In this document: positions 18,994-33,514 of the stretch, piece by piece
How positions within the stretch are numbered: position 1 is the stretch's first letter
How the letters are laid out: each line of letters begins with the position of its first letter
Assembly: GCF_029227915.1 (NCBI RefSeq)
Contig: NC_079888.1
Coordinates: forward strand, 1,054,001-1,118,000
Reading direction: 5' to 3'
Length of the DNA: 64,000 nucleotides
Origin: Hydractinia symbiolongicarpus
Taxonomy: Eukaryota; Cnidaria; Hydrozoa; Anthoathecata; Hydractiniidae
Program-made: the position numbers and the translations under genes
The notes under the pieces: model-generated
Database searches by the model: none
What the model saw: the letters and a program-made list of their open reading frames with translations, nothing else
Told to the model about the DNA's origin: nothing

Positions 18994-21968
18994 TAGGATT
19001 GGTCCCACAGTAAAAAATGACTTATTTATCTTAATTTTTAAATATAGCGCTACCACACCGCCCAGTGTAATCGCTGAGTTCCAGCAATCATGTCAAATTA
19101 AGAGGAATGTCATTCCTTGGAGTCCAATTGACTCATTTATCACATTTATCAGGTTACAGTCCAGAATCAGTTCAACTAAGCCGCACAGTCAATCGGTTCA
19201 CCGTTAAAAGCGATACAACTTAGTAATGTTGGAAAAAAATCACTAAGTACATGTTGGTACGAATATATGACCCAACAGTTGTAACTCAAACGGATTGACA
19301 CCTTTAGAAATTCAATGAAATGTAGTTTTTGAAACTCTTTCTAATTCTTCAGCGCGAACTAACGGCTAGGATTGGTCCCACAGTAAAAAATGACTTATTT
19401 ATCTTAATTTTTAAATATAGCGCTACCACACCGCCCAGTGTAATCGCTGAGTTCCAGCAATCATGTCAAATTAAGAAGAATGTCATTCATTGGAGTCCAA
19501 TTGGCTCATTTATCACGTTTATCAGGTTACGGTCCAGAATCATTTCAACTAAACTCCACAGTCAATCGGTTCACCGTTAAAAGCGATACAACTTAGTAAT
19601 ATCGGAACAAAGTCACTAAATACATGTTGGTACGAATATGTGACGCAACTGTTGTAACTCAAACAGATTGACACCGTTAGAAATTCAATGAAATGTAGTT
19701 TTTGAAACTCTTTCTAATTCTTCAGCGCGAACTAACGGCTAGGATTGGTCCCACAGTAAAAAATGAACTATTCATCTAAATTTTTAAATGAAGCGCTACC
19801 ACAGGTTCCAGTGTAATCGCTGAATTCCGGCAATTAAGTTAAGAAGAATGTTATTTCTTGGAGTCCAATTGGCTCATTTATCACATTAATAAGGTCACAG
19901 TCCAGTATCAGTTTAATTAAATCCCACTATCAACCGGTTCACCGTTAAAAGCGATACAACTTAGTAATGTCAGAAAACAATAGCTAAATACATGTTGGTA
20001 CAAATATGTGACGCAACCGTTGTAACTCAAACAGATTGACATTGTTAGAAAGTCAATGAAATGTAGCTTTTGAAACTGTCTCTATTTCTTCAACGCAAAC
20101 TAACGGCTAGGATTGGTACCACAGTAAAAAATGACTTATTTATCTTAATTTTTAAATAAAGCGCTACCACACCGCCCAGTGTAATCGCCGAGTTCCAGCA
20201 ATCATGTCAAATTAAGAAGAATGTCACTCCTTGGAGTCCAATTGGCTCATTTATCACATTTATCAGGTTACAGTCCAGAATCAGTTCAACTAAGCCCCAC
20301 AGTCAATCGGTTCACCGTTAAAAGCGATACAACTTAGTAATGTTGGAAAAAAATCACTAAGTACATGTTGGTACGAATATATGACGCAACCGTTGTAACT
20401 CAAATGGATTGACACCGTTAGAAATTCAATGAATTGTAGTTTTTGAAACCGTCTCTATTTCTTCAGCGTGAACTAACGGCTAGGATTGGTCCCACAGTAA
20501 AAAATGACTTATTAACCTTAATTTTTAAATAAAGCGCTACCACACCGCCCAGTGTAATCGCTGAGTTCCAGCAATCATGACAAATTAAGAAGAATGTCAT
20601 TCCTTGGAGTCCAATTGGCTCATTTATCTCATTTATCAGGTAACAGTCCAGAATCAGTTCAACTAAGCCTCACAGTCAATCGGTTCACCGTTAAAAGCGA
20701 TACAACTTAGTAATGTCGGAAAAAATCACTAAGTACATGTTTGTACGAATATATGGCGCAACCGTTGTAAATCAAACGGATTGACACCGTTAGAAATTCA
20801 ATGAAATGTAGTTTTTGAAACTGTCTCTATTTCTTCAGCGCGAACTAACGGCTAGGATTGGTCCCACAGCAAAAACTGACTTATTTATCTTAATTTTTAA
20901 ATAAAGCGCTACCACACCGCCCAGTGTAATCGCTGAATTCCAGCAATCATGTCAAATTAAGAAGAATGTCATTCCTTGGAGTCCAATTGGCTTATTTATC
21001 ACATTTATCAGGTTACAGTCCAGAATCAGTTCAATTAAGTCCCACAGTCAGTCATTTCACTTTTAGAAGCGATACAACTTAGAAATAGCGGAAGAAATTG
21101 CTAAATACATGTTGGTACGAATATGTGACGCAACCGTTGTAACTCAAACGGATTAACACCGTTAGAAAGTCAATGATATCTAGTTTTTCAAACTGTCTCT
21201 ATTTCTTCAGCGCGAACTAACGGCTAGGATTGGTCCCACAGTAAAAACTGACTTATGCATCTTAATTTTTATATAAAGCGCTACCACACCGCCCAGTGTA
21301 ATCGATGAGTTCCAGCAATCATGTCAAATTAAGAGGAATGTCATTCCTTGGAGTCCAATTGACTCATTTATCACATTTATCAGGTCACAGTCCAGAATCA
21401 ATTCAACTAAGTCCCACTGTCAACCGGTTCACCGTTAAAAGCAATACAACTTAGTAATGTCGGAAAACAATAGGTAATTACATGTTGGTACGAATATGTG
21501 ACGCAACCGTTGTAACTCAAACAGATTGACATCGTTAGAAAGTCAATGAAATGTAGTTTTTGAAACTGTCTCTATTTCTTCAGCGCAAACTAACGGCTAG
21601 GATTGGTACCACAGTAAAAAATGACTTATTTATCTTATTTTTTAAATAAAGGCTACCACACCGCCCAGTGTAATCGCTGAGTTCCAGCAATCATGTCAAA
21701 TTAAGAAGAATGTCATTCCTTGGAGTCCAATTGGCTCATTTATCACATTTATCAGGGTACAGTCCAGAATCAGTTCAACTAAGCCCCACAGTCAATCGGT
21801 TCACCGTTAAAAGCGATACAACTTAGTAATGTCGGAAAAAATCACTAAGTACATGTTGGTACGAATACATGCCGCAACCGTTGTAACTCAAACGGATTGA
21901 CACCGTTAGAAAGTCAATGATATGTAGTTTTTAAAACTGTCTCTATTTCTTCTGCGCGAACTAACGGC
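18994..21968 (+). repeat. Satellite, mostly monomeric alpha-type copies
   Basis: Anchors at 18994, 19367, 19740, 20108, 20481, 20853, 21225 and 21598. The monomers just before and after 18994/19367 are near duplicates (83-codon frames at 18956 and 19329 differ at a few residues only), a local one-monomer duplication. The unit 19740-20107 is 368 bp because of a small gap near 19832. No longer period is evident. Confidence 0.88.
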
Positions 21969-24900
21969 TAGGATTGGTCCCACAGTAAAAACTGACTTAT
22001 GCATCTTAATTTTTATATAAAGCGCTACCACACCGCCCAGTGTAATCGATGAGTTCCAGCAATCATGTCAAATTAAGAGGAATGTCATTCCTTGGAGTCC
22101 AATTGACTCATTTATCACATTTATCAACGTACAGTCCAGAATCAGTTCAACTAAGCCCCACAGTCAATCGGTTCACCGTTAAAAGCGATACAACTTAGTA
22201 ATGTCGGAAAAAATCACTAAGTACATGTTGGTACGAATATATGACGCAACCGTTGTAACTCAAATGGATTGACACCGTTAGAAATTCAATGAATTGTAGT
22301 TTTTGAAACTGTCTCTATTTCTTCAGCGTGAACTAAAGGCTAGGATTGGTCCCACAGTAAAAAATGACTTATTAATCTTAATTTTTAAATAAAGCGCTAC
22401 CACACCGCCCAGTGTAATCGCTGAGTTCCAGCAATCATGTCAAATTAAGAAGAATGTCATTCCTTGCAGTCCAATTGGGTCATTTATCACATTTATGAGG
22501 TTACAGTCCAGAATCAGTTCAACTAAGCCCCACAGTCAATCGGTTCACCGTTAAAAGCGATACAACTTAGTAATGTCGGAAAAAATCACTAAGTACATGT
22601 TGGTACGAATATGTGACGCAACCGTTGTAACTCAAACTGATTGACACCGTTAGAATGTCAATGATATGTAGTTTTTTAAACTGTCTCTATTTCTTCAGCG
22701 CGAACTAACGGCTAGGATTGGTACCACAGTAAAAAATGACTTATTTATCTTAATTTTAAAATAAAGGCTACCACACCGCCCAGTGTAATCGCTGAGTTCC
22801 AGCAATCATGTCAAATTAAGAAGAATGTCATTCCTTGGAGTCCAATTGGCTCATTTATCACATTTATCAGGTTACAGTCCAGAATCAGTTCAATTAAGTC
22901 CCACAGTCAGTCATTTCACTTTTAGAAGCGATACAACTTAGTAATAGCGGAAGAAATCGCTAAATACATGTTGGTACGAATATGTGACGCAACCGTTGTA
23001 ACTCAAACGGATTGACACCGTTAGAAAGTCAATGATATGTAGTTTTTAAAACTGTCTCTATTTCTTCTGCGCGAACTAACGGCTAGGATTGGTCCCACAG
23101 TAAAAACTGACTTATGCATCTTAATTTTTATATAAAGCGCTACCACACCGCCCAGTGTAATCGATGAGTTCCAGCAATCATGTCAAATTAAGAGGAATGT
23201 CATTCCTTGGAGTCCAATTGACTCATTTATCACATTTATCAACGTACAGTCCAGAATCAGTTCAACTAAGCCCCACAGTCAATCGGTTCACCGTTAAAAG
23301 CGATACAACTTAGTAATGTCGGAAAAAATCACTAAGTACATGTTGGTACGAATATATGACGCAACCGTTGTAACTCAAATGGATTGACACCGTTAGAAAT
23401 TCAATGAATTGTAGTTTTTGAAACTGTCTCTATTTCTTCAGCGTGAACTAAAGGCTAGGATTGGTCCCACAGTAAAAAATGACTTATTAATCTTAATTTT
23501 TAAATAAAGCGCTACCACACCGCCCAGTGTAATCGCTGAGTTCCAGCAATCATGTCAAATTAAGAAGAATGTCATTCCTTGCAGTCCAATTGGCTCATTT
23601 ATCACATTTATGAGGTTACAGTCCAGAATCAGTTCAACTAAGCCCCACAGTCAATCGGTTCACCGTTAAAAGCGATACAACTTAGTAATGTCGGAAAAAA
23701 TCACTAAGTACATGTTGGTACGAATATGTGACGCAACCGTTGTAACTCAAACTGATTGACACCGTTAGAATGTCAATGATATGTAGTTTTTTAAACTGTC
23801 TCTATTTCTTCAGCGCGAACTAACGGCTAGGATTGGTACCACAGTAAAAAATGACTTATTTATCTTAATTTTAAAATAAAGGCTACCACACCGCCCAGTG
23901 TAATCGCTGAGTTCCAGCAATCATGTCAAATTAAGAAGAATGTCATTCCTTGGAGTCCAATTGGCTCATTTATCACATTTATCAGGTTACAGTCCAGAAT
24001 CAGTTCAATTAAGTCCCACAGTCAGTCATTTCACTTTTAGAAGCGATACAACTTAGTAATAGCGGAAGAAATCGCTAAATACATGTTGGTACGAATATGT
24101 GACGCAACCGTTGTAACTCAAACGGATTGACACCGTTAGAAAGTCAATGATATGTAGTTTTTAAAACTGTCTCTATTTCTTCTGCGCGAACTAACGGCTA
24201 GGATTGGTCCCACAGTAAAAACTGACTTATGCATCTTAATTTTTATATAAAGCGCTACCACACCGCCCAGTGTAATCGATGAGTTCCAGCAATCATGTCA
24301 AATTAAGAGGAATGTCATTCCTTGGAGTCCAATTGACTCATTTATCACATTTATCAACGTACAGTCCAGAATCAGTTCAACTAAGCCCCACAGTCAATCG
24401 GTTCACCGTTAAAAGCGATACAACTTAGTAATGTCGGAAAAAATCACTAAGTACATGTTGGTACGAATATATGACGCAACCGTTGTAACTCAAATGGATT
24501 GACACCGTTAGAAATTCAATGAATTGTAGTTTTTGAAACTGTCTCTATTTCTTCAGCGTGAACTTAAGGCTAGGATTGGTCCCACGGTAAAAAATGACTT
24601 ATTAATCTTAATTTTTAAATAAAGCGCTACCACACCGCCCAGTGTAATCGCTGAGTTCCAGCAATCATGTCAAATTAAGAAGAATGTCATTCCTTGCAGT
24701 CCAATTGGCTCATTTATCACATTTATGAGGTTACAGTCCAGAATCTGTTCAACTAAGCCCCACAGTCAATCGGTTCACCGTTAAAAGCGATACAACTTAG
24801 TAATGTCGAAAAAAAAATCACTAAGTACATGTTGGTACGAATATATGACGCAACCGTTGTAACTCAAACGGATTGACACCGTTAGAAATTCAATGAAATG

Positions 24901-26807
24901 TAGTTTTTGAAACTGTCTCTATTTCTTCAGCGCGAACTAACGGCTAGGATTTGTCCCACAGCAAAAACTGACTTATTTATCTTAATTTTTAAATAAAGCG
25001 CTACCACACCGCCCAGTGTAATCGCTGAATTCCAGCAATCATGTCAAATTAAGAAGAATGTCATTCCTTGGAGTTCAATTGGCTCATTTATCACATTTAT
25101 CAGGTTACAGTCCAGAATCAGTTCAATTAAGTCCCACAGTCAGTCATTTCACTTTTAGAAGCGATACAACTTCGTAATAGCGGAAGAAATCGCTAAATAC
25201 CTGTTGGTACGAATATGTAACGCAACCGTTGTAACTCAAACGGATTGACACCGTTAGAAAGTCAATGATATGTAGTTTTTGAAACTGTCTCTATTTCTTC
25301 AGCGCGAACTAACGGCTAGGATTGGTCCCACAGTAAAAACTGACTTATGCATCTTAATTTTTATATAAAGCGCTACCACACCGCCCAGTGTAATCGCTGA
25401 GTTCCAGCAATCATGTCAAATTAAGAAGAATGTCATTCCTTGGAGTCCAATTGGCTCATTTATCACATTTGTCAGGTCACAGTCCAGAATCAATTCAACT
25501 AAGTCCCACAGTCAATCGGTTCACTTTTAAAAGCGATACAACTTAGTGATGTTGGAAAAAAATCACTAAATACATGTTAGTACGAATATGTGACGCAACC
25601 GTTGTAACTCAATCGGATTGACACCGTTAGAAAGTCAATGAATTGTAGTTTTTGAAACTGTCTCTATTTCTTCAGCGCGAACCAATGGCTAGGATTGGTA
25701 GCACAGTAAAAAGTGACTTTTTTATCTTAATTTTTATATAAAGCGCTACCACACCGCCCAGTGTAATCGCTGAATTCCAGCAATCATGTCAAATTAAGAA
25801 GAATGTCATTCCTTGGAGTTCAATTGGCTCATTTATCACATTTATCAGGTTACAGTCCAGAATCAGTTCAATTAAGTCCCACAGTCAGTCATTTCACTTT
25901 TAGAAGCGATACAACTTAGTAATAGCGGAAGAAATCGCTAAATACATGTTGGTACGAATATGTGACGCAACCGTTGTAACTCAAACGGATTGACACCGTT
26001 AGAAAGTCAATGATATGTAGTTTTTAAAACTGTCTCTATTTCTTCTACGCGAACTAACGGCTAGGATTGGTCCCACAGTAAAAACTGACTTATGCATCTT
26101 AATTTTTATATAAAGCGCTACCACACCGCCCAGTGTAATCGATGAGTTCCAGCAATCATGTCAAATTAAGAGGAATGTCATTCTTTGGAGTCCAATTGAC
26201 TCATTTATCACATTTATCAGCGTACAGTCCAGAATCAGTTCAACTAAGCCCCACAGTCAATCGGTTCACCGTTAAAAGCGATACAACTTAGTAATGTCGG
26301 AAAAAATCACTAAGTACATGTTGGTACGAATATATGACGCAACCGTTGTAACTCAAATGGATTGACACCGTTAGAAATTCAATGAATTGTAGTTTTTGAA
26401 ACTGTCTCTATTTCTTCAACGTGAACTAAAGGCTAGGATTGGTCCCACAGTAAAAAATGACTTATTAATCTTAATTTTTAGATAAAGCGCTACCACACCG
26501 CCCAGTGTAATCGCTGAGTTCCAGCAATCATGTCAAATTAAGAAGAATGTCATTCCTTGCAGTCTAATTGGCTCATTTATCACATTTATGAGGTTACAGT
26601 CCAGAATCAGTTCAACTAAGCCCCACAGTCAATCGGTTCACCGTTAAAAGCGATACAACTTAGTAATGTCGAAAAAAAAATCACTAAGTACATGTTGGTA
26701 CGAATATATGACGCAACCGTTGTAATTCAAACGGATTGACACCGTTAGAAATTCAATGAAATGTAGTTTTTGAAACTGTCTCTATTTCTTCAGCGCGAAC
26801 TAACGGC
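21969..26807 (+). repeat. Satellite with 1115-bp trimer HOR
   Basis: Three-monomer units start at 21969, 23084 and 24199, each 1115 bp, with diagnostic TCTGCGCGAAC, TTATCAACGTACAG and GTGAACTAAAGGC. A further partial, diverged copy begins at 26062 (TCTACGCGAAC, TTATCAGCGTACAG). Between them (24945-26061) lie extra alpha monomers. Adjacent trimer copies differ by only a few bases, for example AACTAAAGGC against AACTTAAGGC near 24563. Confidence 0.88.
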
Positions 26808-29414
26808 TAGGATTTGTCCCACAGCAAAAACTGACTTATTTATCTTAATTTTTAAATAAAGCGCTACCACACCGCCCAGTGTAATCGCTGAATTCCAGCA
26901 ATCATGTCAAATTAAGAAGAATGTCATTCCTTGGAGTCCAATTAGCTCATTTATCACATTTGTCAGGTCACAGTCCAGAATCAATTCAACTAAGTCCCAC
27001 AGTCAATCGGTTCACTTTTAAAAGCGATACAACTTAGTAATGTTGGAAAAAAATCACTAAGTACATGTTAGTACGAATATGTGACGCAACCGTTGTAACT
27101 CAAACGGATTGACACCGTTAGAAATTCAATGATATGTAGTTTTTGAAACTGTCTCTATTTCTTCAGCGCGAACTAACGGCTAGGATTGGTCGCACAGTAA
27201 AAATTGACTTATTTATCTTAATTTTTAAATAAAGCGCTACCACACCGCCCAGTGTAATCGCTGAATTCCAGCAATCATGTCAAATTAAGAAGAATGTCAC
27301 TCCTTGGAGTCCAATTGACTCATTTATCACATTTATCAGGTCACAGTCCATAATCAATTCAACTAAGTCCCACTGTCAACCGGTTCACCGTTAAAAGCGC
27401 TACAACTTAGTAATGTCGGAAAACAATAGCTAAATACATGTTGGTACGAATATGTGACGCAACCGTTGTAACTCAAACAGATGGACATCGTTAGAAAGTC
27501 AATGAAATGTAGTTTTTGAAACTGTCTCTATTTCTTCAGCGCAAACTAACGGCTAGGATTGGTACCACAGTAAAAAATGACTTATTTATCTTAATTTTTA
27601 AATAAAGGCTACCACACCCCCAGTGTAATCGCTGAGTTCCAGCAATCATGTCAAATTAAGAAGAATGTCATTCCTTGGAGTCCAATTGGCTCATTTATCA
27701 CATTTGTCAGGTCACAGTCCTGAATCAATTCAACTAAGTCCCACAGTCAATCGGTTCACTTTTAAAAGCGATACAACTTAGTAATGTGGGAAAAAAATCA
27801 CTAAATACATGTTGGTACGAATATGTGACGCAACAGTTGTAACTGAAACGGATTGACACCGTTAGAAATTCAATGATATGTAGTTTTTGAAACTGTCTCT
27901 ATTTCTTCAGCGCGAACTAACGGCTAGGATTGGTCGCACAGTAAAAATTGACTTATTTATCTTAATTTTTAAATAAAGCGCTACCACACCGCCCAGTGTA
28001 ATCGCTGAATTCCAGCAATCATGTCAAATTAAGAAGAATGTCACTCCTTGGAGTCCAATTGACTCATTTATCACATTTATCAGGTCACAGTCCATAATCA
28101 ATTCAACTAAGTCCCACTGTCAACCGGTTCACCGTTAAAAGCGCTACAACTTAGTAATGTCGGAAAACAATAGCTAAATACATGTTGGTACGAATATGTG
28201 ACGCAACCGTTGTAACTCAAACAGATGGACATCGTTAGAAAGTCAATGAAATGTAGTTTTTGAAACTGTCTCTATTTCTTCAGCGCAAACTAACGGCTAG
28301 GATTGGTACCACAGTAAAAAATGACTTATTTATCTTTATTTTTAAAAAAAGGCTACCACACCCCCAGTGTAATCGCTGAGTTCCAGCAATCATGTCAAAT
28401 TAAGAAGAATGTCATTCCTTGGAGTCCAATTGGCTCATTTATCACATTTGTCAGGTCACAGTCCTGAATCAATTCAACTAAGTCCCACAGTCAATCTGTT
28501 CACTTTTAAAAGCGATACAACTTAGTAATGTTGGAAAAAAATCACTAGGTACATGTTAGTACGAATATGTGACGCAACCGTTGTAACTCAAACGGATTGA
28601 CACCGTTAGAAAGTCAATGAATTGTAGTTTTTGAAACTGTCTCTATTTCTTCAGCGTGAACTAACGGCTAGGATTGGTCCCACAGTAAAAAATGACTTAT
28701 TTATCTTAATTTTTAAATAAAGCGCTACCACACCGCCCAGTGTAATCGCTGAGTTCCAGCAATCATGTAAAATTAAGAAGAATGTCATTCATTGGAGTCC
28801 AATTGGCTCATTTATCACGTTTATCAGGTTACGGTCCAGAATCAGTTCAACTAAGCCCAACAGTCAATCGGTTCGCCGTTAAAAGCGGTACAACTTAGTA
28901 ATATCGGAACAAAGTCACTAAATACATGTTTTTACGAATATGTGACGCAACAGTTGTAACTCAAACGGATTGACACCGTTAGAAATTCAATGATATGTAG
29001 TTTTTGAAACTGTCTCTATTTCTTCAGCGCGAACTAACCGCTGGGATTGGTCCCACAGTAAAAACTGACTTATGCATCTTAATTTTTACATAAAGCGCTA
29101 CCACACCGCCCAGTGTAATCGATGAGTTCCAGCAATCATGTCAAATTAAGAGGAATGTCATTCCTTGGAGTCCAATTGACTCATTTATCACATTTATCAG
29201 GTCACAATCCAGAATCAATTCAACTAAGTCCCACTGTCAACCGGTTCACCGTTAAAAGCGATACAACTTAGTAATGTCGGAAAACAATAGCTAAATACAT
29301 GTTGGTACGAATATGTGAAGCAACCGTTGTAACTCAAACAGATTGACATCGTTAGAAAGTCAATGAAATGTAGTTTTTGAAACTGTCTCTATTTCTTCAG
29401 CGCAAACTAACGGC
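26808..29414 (+). repeat. Satellite with 744-bp dimer HOR
   Basis: A two-monomer unit repeats at 27181 and 27925 (GGTCGCACAGTAAAAATTG followed by a monomer with CAAACAGATGGACATCG). Shared point changes such as CCATAATCAATTC and AAGCGCTACAAC mark both copies. Single alpha monomers flank them; the anchor at 29042 carries TGGG in place of TAGG. Confidence 0.85.
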
Positions 29415-32400
29415 GAGGATTGGTACCACAGTACAAAATGACTTATTTATCTTAATTTTTAAATAAAGCGCTACCACACCGCCCAGTGTAATCGCTGAGT
29501 TCCAGCAATCATGTCAAATTATGAAGAATGTCATTTCTTGGAGTTCAATTGGCTCATTTATCACATTGGTCAGGTCACAGTCCAGAATCAATTCAACTAA
29601 GTCCCACAGTCAATCGGTTCACTTTTAAAAGCGATACAACTTAGTAATGTTGGAAAAAAATCACTAAGTACATGTTAGTACGAATATGTGACGCAACCGT
29701 TGTAACTCAAACGGATTGACACCGTTAGAAAGTCAATGAAAGGTAGTTTTTGAAATTGTCTGTATTTTTTCAGCGTGAACTAACGGATAGGATTGGTCCC
29801 ACAGTAAAAAAATCACTTATTTATCGAAATTTTTAAATAAAGCGCTACCACACCGCCCAGTGTAATCGCTGAGTTCCGGCAATCATGTCGAGTTAAAAAG
29901 AATGTTATTTCTTGGAGTTCAATTGGCTCATTTATCGCATTTATAAGGTCACAGTGCAGAAACAGTTCAATTAATTCCCACAGTCAATCGTTTCACTTTT
30001 AAAAGCGATACAACTTAGTAAGATCGGAACAAATCGCTAAATACATGTTGGTACGAATACGTGACGTAATCGTTGTAACTCAAACGGAATGACACTGTTA
30101 GAAAGTCAATGAAATGTAGTTTTTGAAACTGTCTCTATATCTTCAGCGCGAACTAACGGCTAGGATTGGTCCCACAGTAAAAAATGACTTATTTATCTAA
30201 TTTTTTAAATGAAGCGCTACCACAGGGTCCAGTGTAATCGTTGAGTTCCGGCAATCATGTCGAGTTAAAAAGAATGTTATTTCTTGGAGTTCAATTGGCT
30301 CATTTATCGCATTTATAAGGTCACAGTGCAGAAGCAGTTCAATTAATTCCCACAGTCAATCGTTTCACTTTTAAAAGCGATACAACTTAGTAATATCGGA
30401 ACAAAAGCACTAAATACATGTTGGTACGATTATGTGAAGCAACCGTTGTAACTCAAACGGATTGAAACTGTTAGAAAGTCAATGAATGGTAGTTTTTGAA
30501 ACTGTCTCTATTTCTTTAGCGGGAACTAACGGATAGGATTGGTCCCACAGTAAAAAATGACTTATTTATCTTAATTTTTAAATAAAGCGCTACCACACCG
30601 CCCAGTGTAATCGCTGAATTCCAGCAATCATGTCAAATTATGAAGAATGTCATTTCTTGGAGTTCAATTGGCTCATTTATCACATTGGTCAGGTCACAGT
30701 CCAGAATCAATTCAACTAAGTCCCACAGTCAATCGGTTCACTTTTAAAAGCGATACAACTTAGTAATGTTGGAAAAAAATCACTAAGTACATGTTAGTAC
30801 GAATATGTGACGCAACCGTTGTAACTCAAACGGATTGACACCGTTACAAAGTCAATGAAAGGTAGTTTTTGAAATTGTCTGTATTTTTTCAGCGTGAACT
30901 AACGGATAGGATTGGTCCAACAGTAAAAAAATCACTTATTTATCGAAGTTTTTAAATAAAGCGCTACCACACCGCCCAGTGTAATCGCTGAGTTCCGGCA
31001 ATCATGTCGAGTTAAAAAGAATGTTATTTCTTGGAGTTCAATTGGCTCATTTATCGCATTTATAAGGTCACAGTGCAGAAACAGTTCAATTAATTCCCAC
31101 AGTCAATCGTTTCACTTTTAAAAGCGATACAACTTAGTAAGATCGGAACAAATCGCTAAATACATGTTGGTACGAATACGTGACGTAATCGTTGTAACTC
31201 AAACGGAATGACACTGTTAGAAAGTCAATGAAATGTAGTTTTTGAAACTGTCTCTATATCTTCAGCGCGAACTAACGGCTAGGATTGCTCCCACAGTAAA
31301 AAATGACTTATTTATCTAATTTTTTAAATGAAGCGCTACCACAGGGTCCAGTGTAATCGTTGAGTTCCGGCAATCATGTCGAGTTAAAAAGAATGTTATT
31401 TCTTGGAGTTCAATTGGCTCATTTATCGCATTTATAAGGTCACAGTGCAGAAGCAGTTCAATTAATTCCCACAGTCAATCGTTTCACTTTTAAAAGCGAT
31501 ACAACTTAGTAATATCGGAACAAAAGCACTAAATACATGTTGGTACGAATATGTGAAGCAACCGTTGTAACTCAAACGGATTGAAACTGTTAGAAAGTCA
31601 ATGAAAGGTAGTTTTTGAAACTGTCTCTATTTCTTTAGCGGGAACTAACGGATAGGATTGGTCCCACAGTAAAAAATGACTTATTTATCGAAATTTTTAA
31701 ATGAAGCGCTACCACAGGGTCCAGTGTAATCTTTGAGTTCCGGCAATCATGCGAGTTAAAAAGAATGTTATTTCTTGGAGTCCAATTGGCTCATTTATCA
31801 CATTTATAAGGTCACATTCCAGAATCAGTTCAATTAATTCCCACAGTCAATCGTTTCACTTTTAAAAGCGATACAACTTAGTAATGTCGGAAAACAATAG
31901 CTAAATACATGTTGGTACGAATATGTGAAGCAACCGTTGTAACTCAAACAGATTGACATCGTTAGAAAGTCAATGAAATGTAGTTTTTGAAACTGTCTCT
32001 ATTTCTTCAGCGCAAACTAACGGCGAGGATTGGTACCACAGTACAAAATGACTTATTTATCTTAATTTTTAAATAAAGCGCTACCACACCGCCCAGTGTA
32101 ATCGCTGAGTTCCAGCAATCATGTCAAATTATGAAGAATGTCATTTCTTGGAGTTCAATTGGCTCATTTATCACATTGGTCAGGTCACAGTCCAGAATCA
32201 ATTCAACTAAGTCCCACAGTCAATCGGTTCACTTTTAAAAGCGATACAACTTAGTAATGTTGGAAAAAAATCACTAAGTACATGTTAGTACGAATATGTG
32301 ACGCAACCGTTGTAACTCAAACGGATTGACACCGTTAGAAAGTCAATGAAAGGTAGTTTTTGAAATTGTCTGTATTTTTTCAGCGTGAACTAACGGATAG

Positions 32401-33514
32401 GATTGGTCCCACAGTAAAAAAATCACTTATTTATCGAAATTTTTAAATAAAGCGCTACCACACCGCCCAGTGTAATCGCTGAGTTCCGGCAATCATGTCG
32501 AGTTAAAAAGAATGTTATTTCTTGGAGTTCAATTGGCTCATTTATCGCATTTATAAGGTCACAGTGCAGAAACAGTTCAATTAATTCCCACAGTCAATCG
32601 TTTCAGTTTTAAAAGCGATACAACTTAGTAAGATCGGAACAAATCGCTAAATACATGTTGGTACGAATACGTGACGTAATCGTTGTAACTCAAACGGAAT
32701 GACACTGTTAGAAAGTCAATGAAATGTAGTTTTTGAAACTGTCTCTATATCTTCAGCGCGAACTAACGGCTAGGATTGGTCCCACAGTAAAAAATGACTT
32801 ATTTATCTAATTTTTTAAATGAAGCGCTACCACAGGGTCCAGTGTAATCGTTGAGTTCCGGCAATCATGTCGAGTTAAAAAGAATGTTATTTCTTGGAGT
32901 TCAATTGGCTCATTTATCGCATTTATAAGGTCACAGTGCAGAAGCAGTTCAATTAATTCCCACAGTCAATCGTTTCACTTTTAAAAGCGATACAACTTAG
33001 TAATATCGGAACAAAAGCACTAAATACATGTTGGTACGATTATGTGAAGCAACCGTTGTAACTCAAACGGATTGAAACTGTTAGAAAGTCAATGAAAGGT
33101 AGTTTTTGAAACTGTCTCTATTTCTTTAGCGGGAACTAACGGATAGGATTGGTCCCACAGTAAAAAATGACTTATTTATCGAAATTTTTAAATGAAGCGC
33201 TACCACAGGGTCCAGTGTAATCGTTGAGTTCCGGCAATCATGCGAGTTAAAAAGAATGTTATTTCTTGGAGTCCAATTGGCTCATTTATCACATTTATAA
33301 GGTCACATTCCAGAATCAGTTCAATTAATTCCCACAGTCAATCGTTTCACTTTTAAAAGCGATACAACTTAGTAATATCGGAAAAAATCGCTAAATACAT
33401 GTTGGTACGAATATGTGAAGCAACCGTTGTAACTCAAACGGATTGACACTGTTAGAAAGTCAATGAAAGGTAGTTTTTGAAACTGTCTCTATTTTTTCAG
33501 CGTGAACTAACGGA
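29415..33514 (+). repeat. Satellite, transition to beta monomers, P-Q-R(-S) HOR
   Basis: Monomer P (GGCGAGGATTGGTACC) starts at 29415 and 32025, 2610 bp apart (seven monomers). Q (AAAAAAATCAC) starts at 29788, 30907 and 32398. The order is P-Q-R, P'-Q-R-S, P-Q-R-S, so the unit again alternates between three and four monomers. Beta features (AGGGTCCAGTG, CGAGTTAAAAAG, ATCGCATTTATAAGG) become dominant here. Confidence 0.85.
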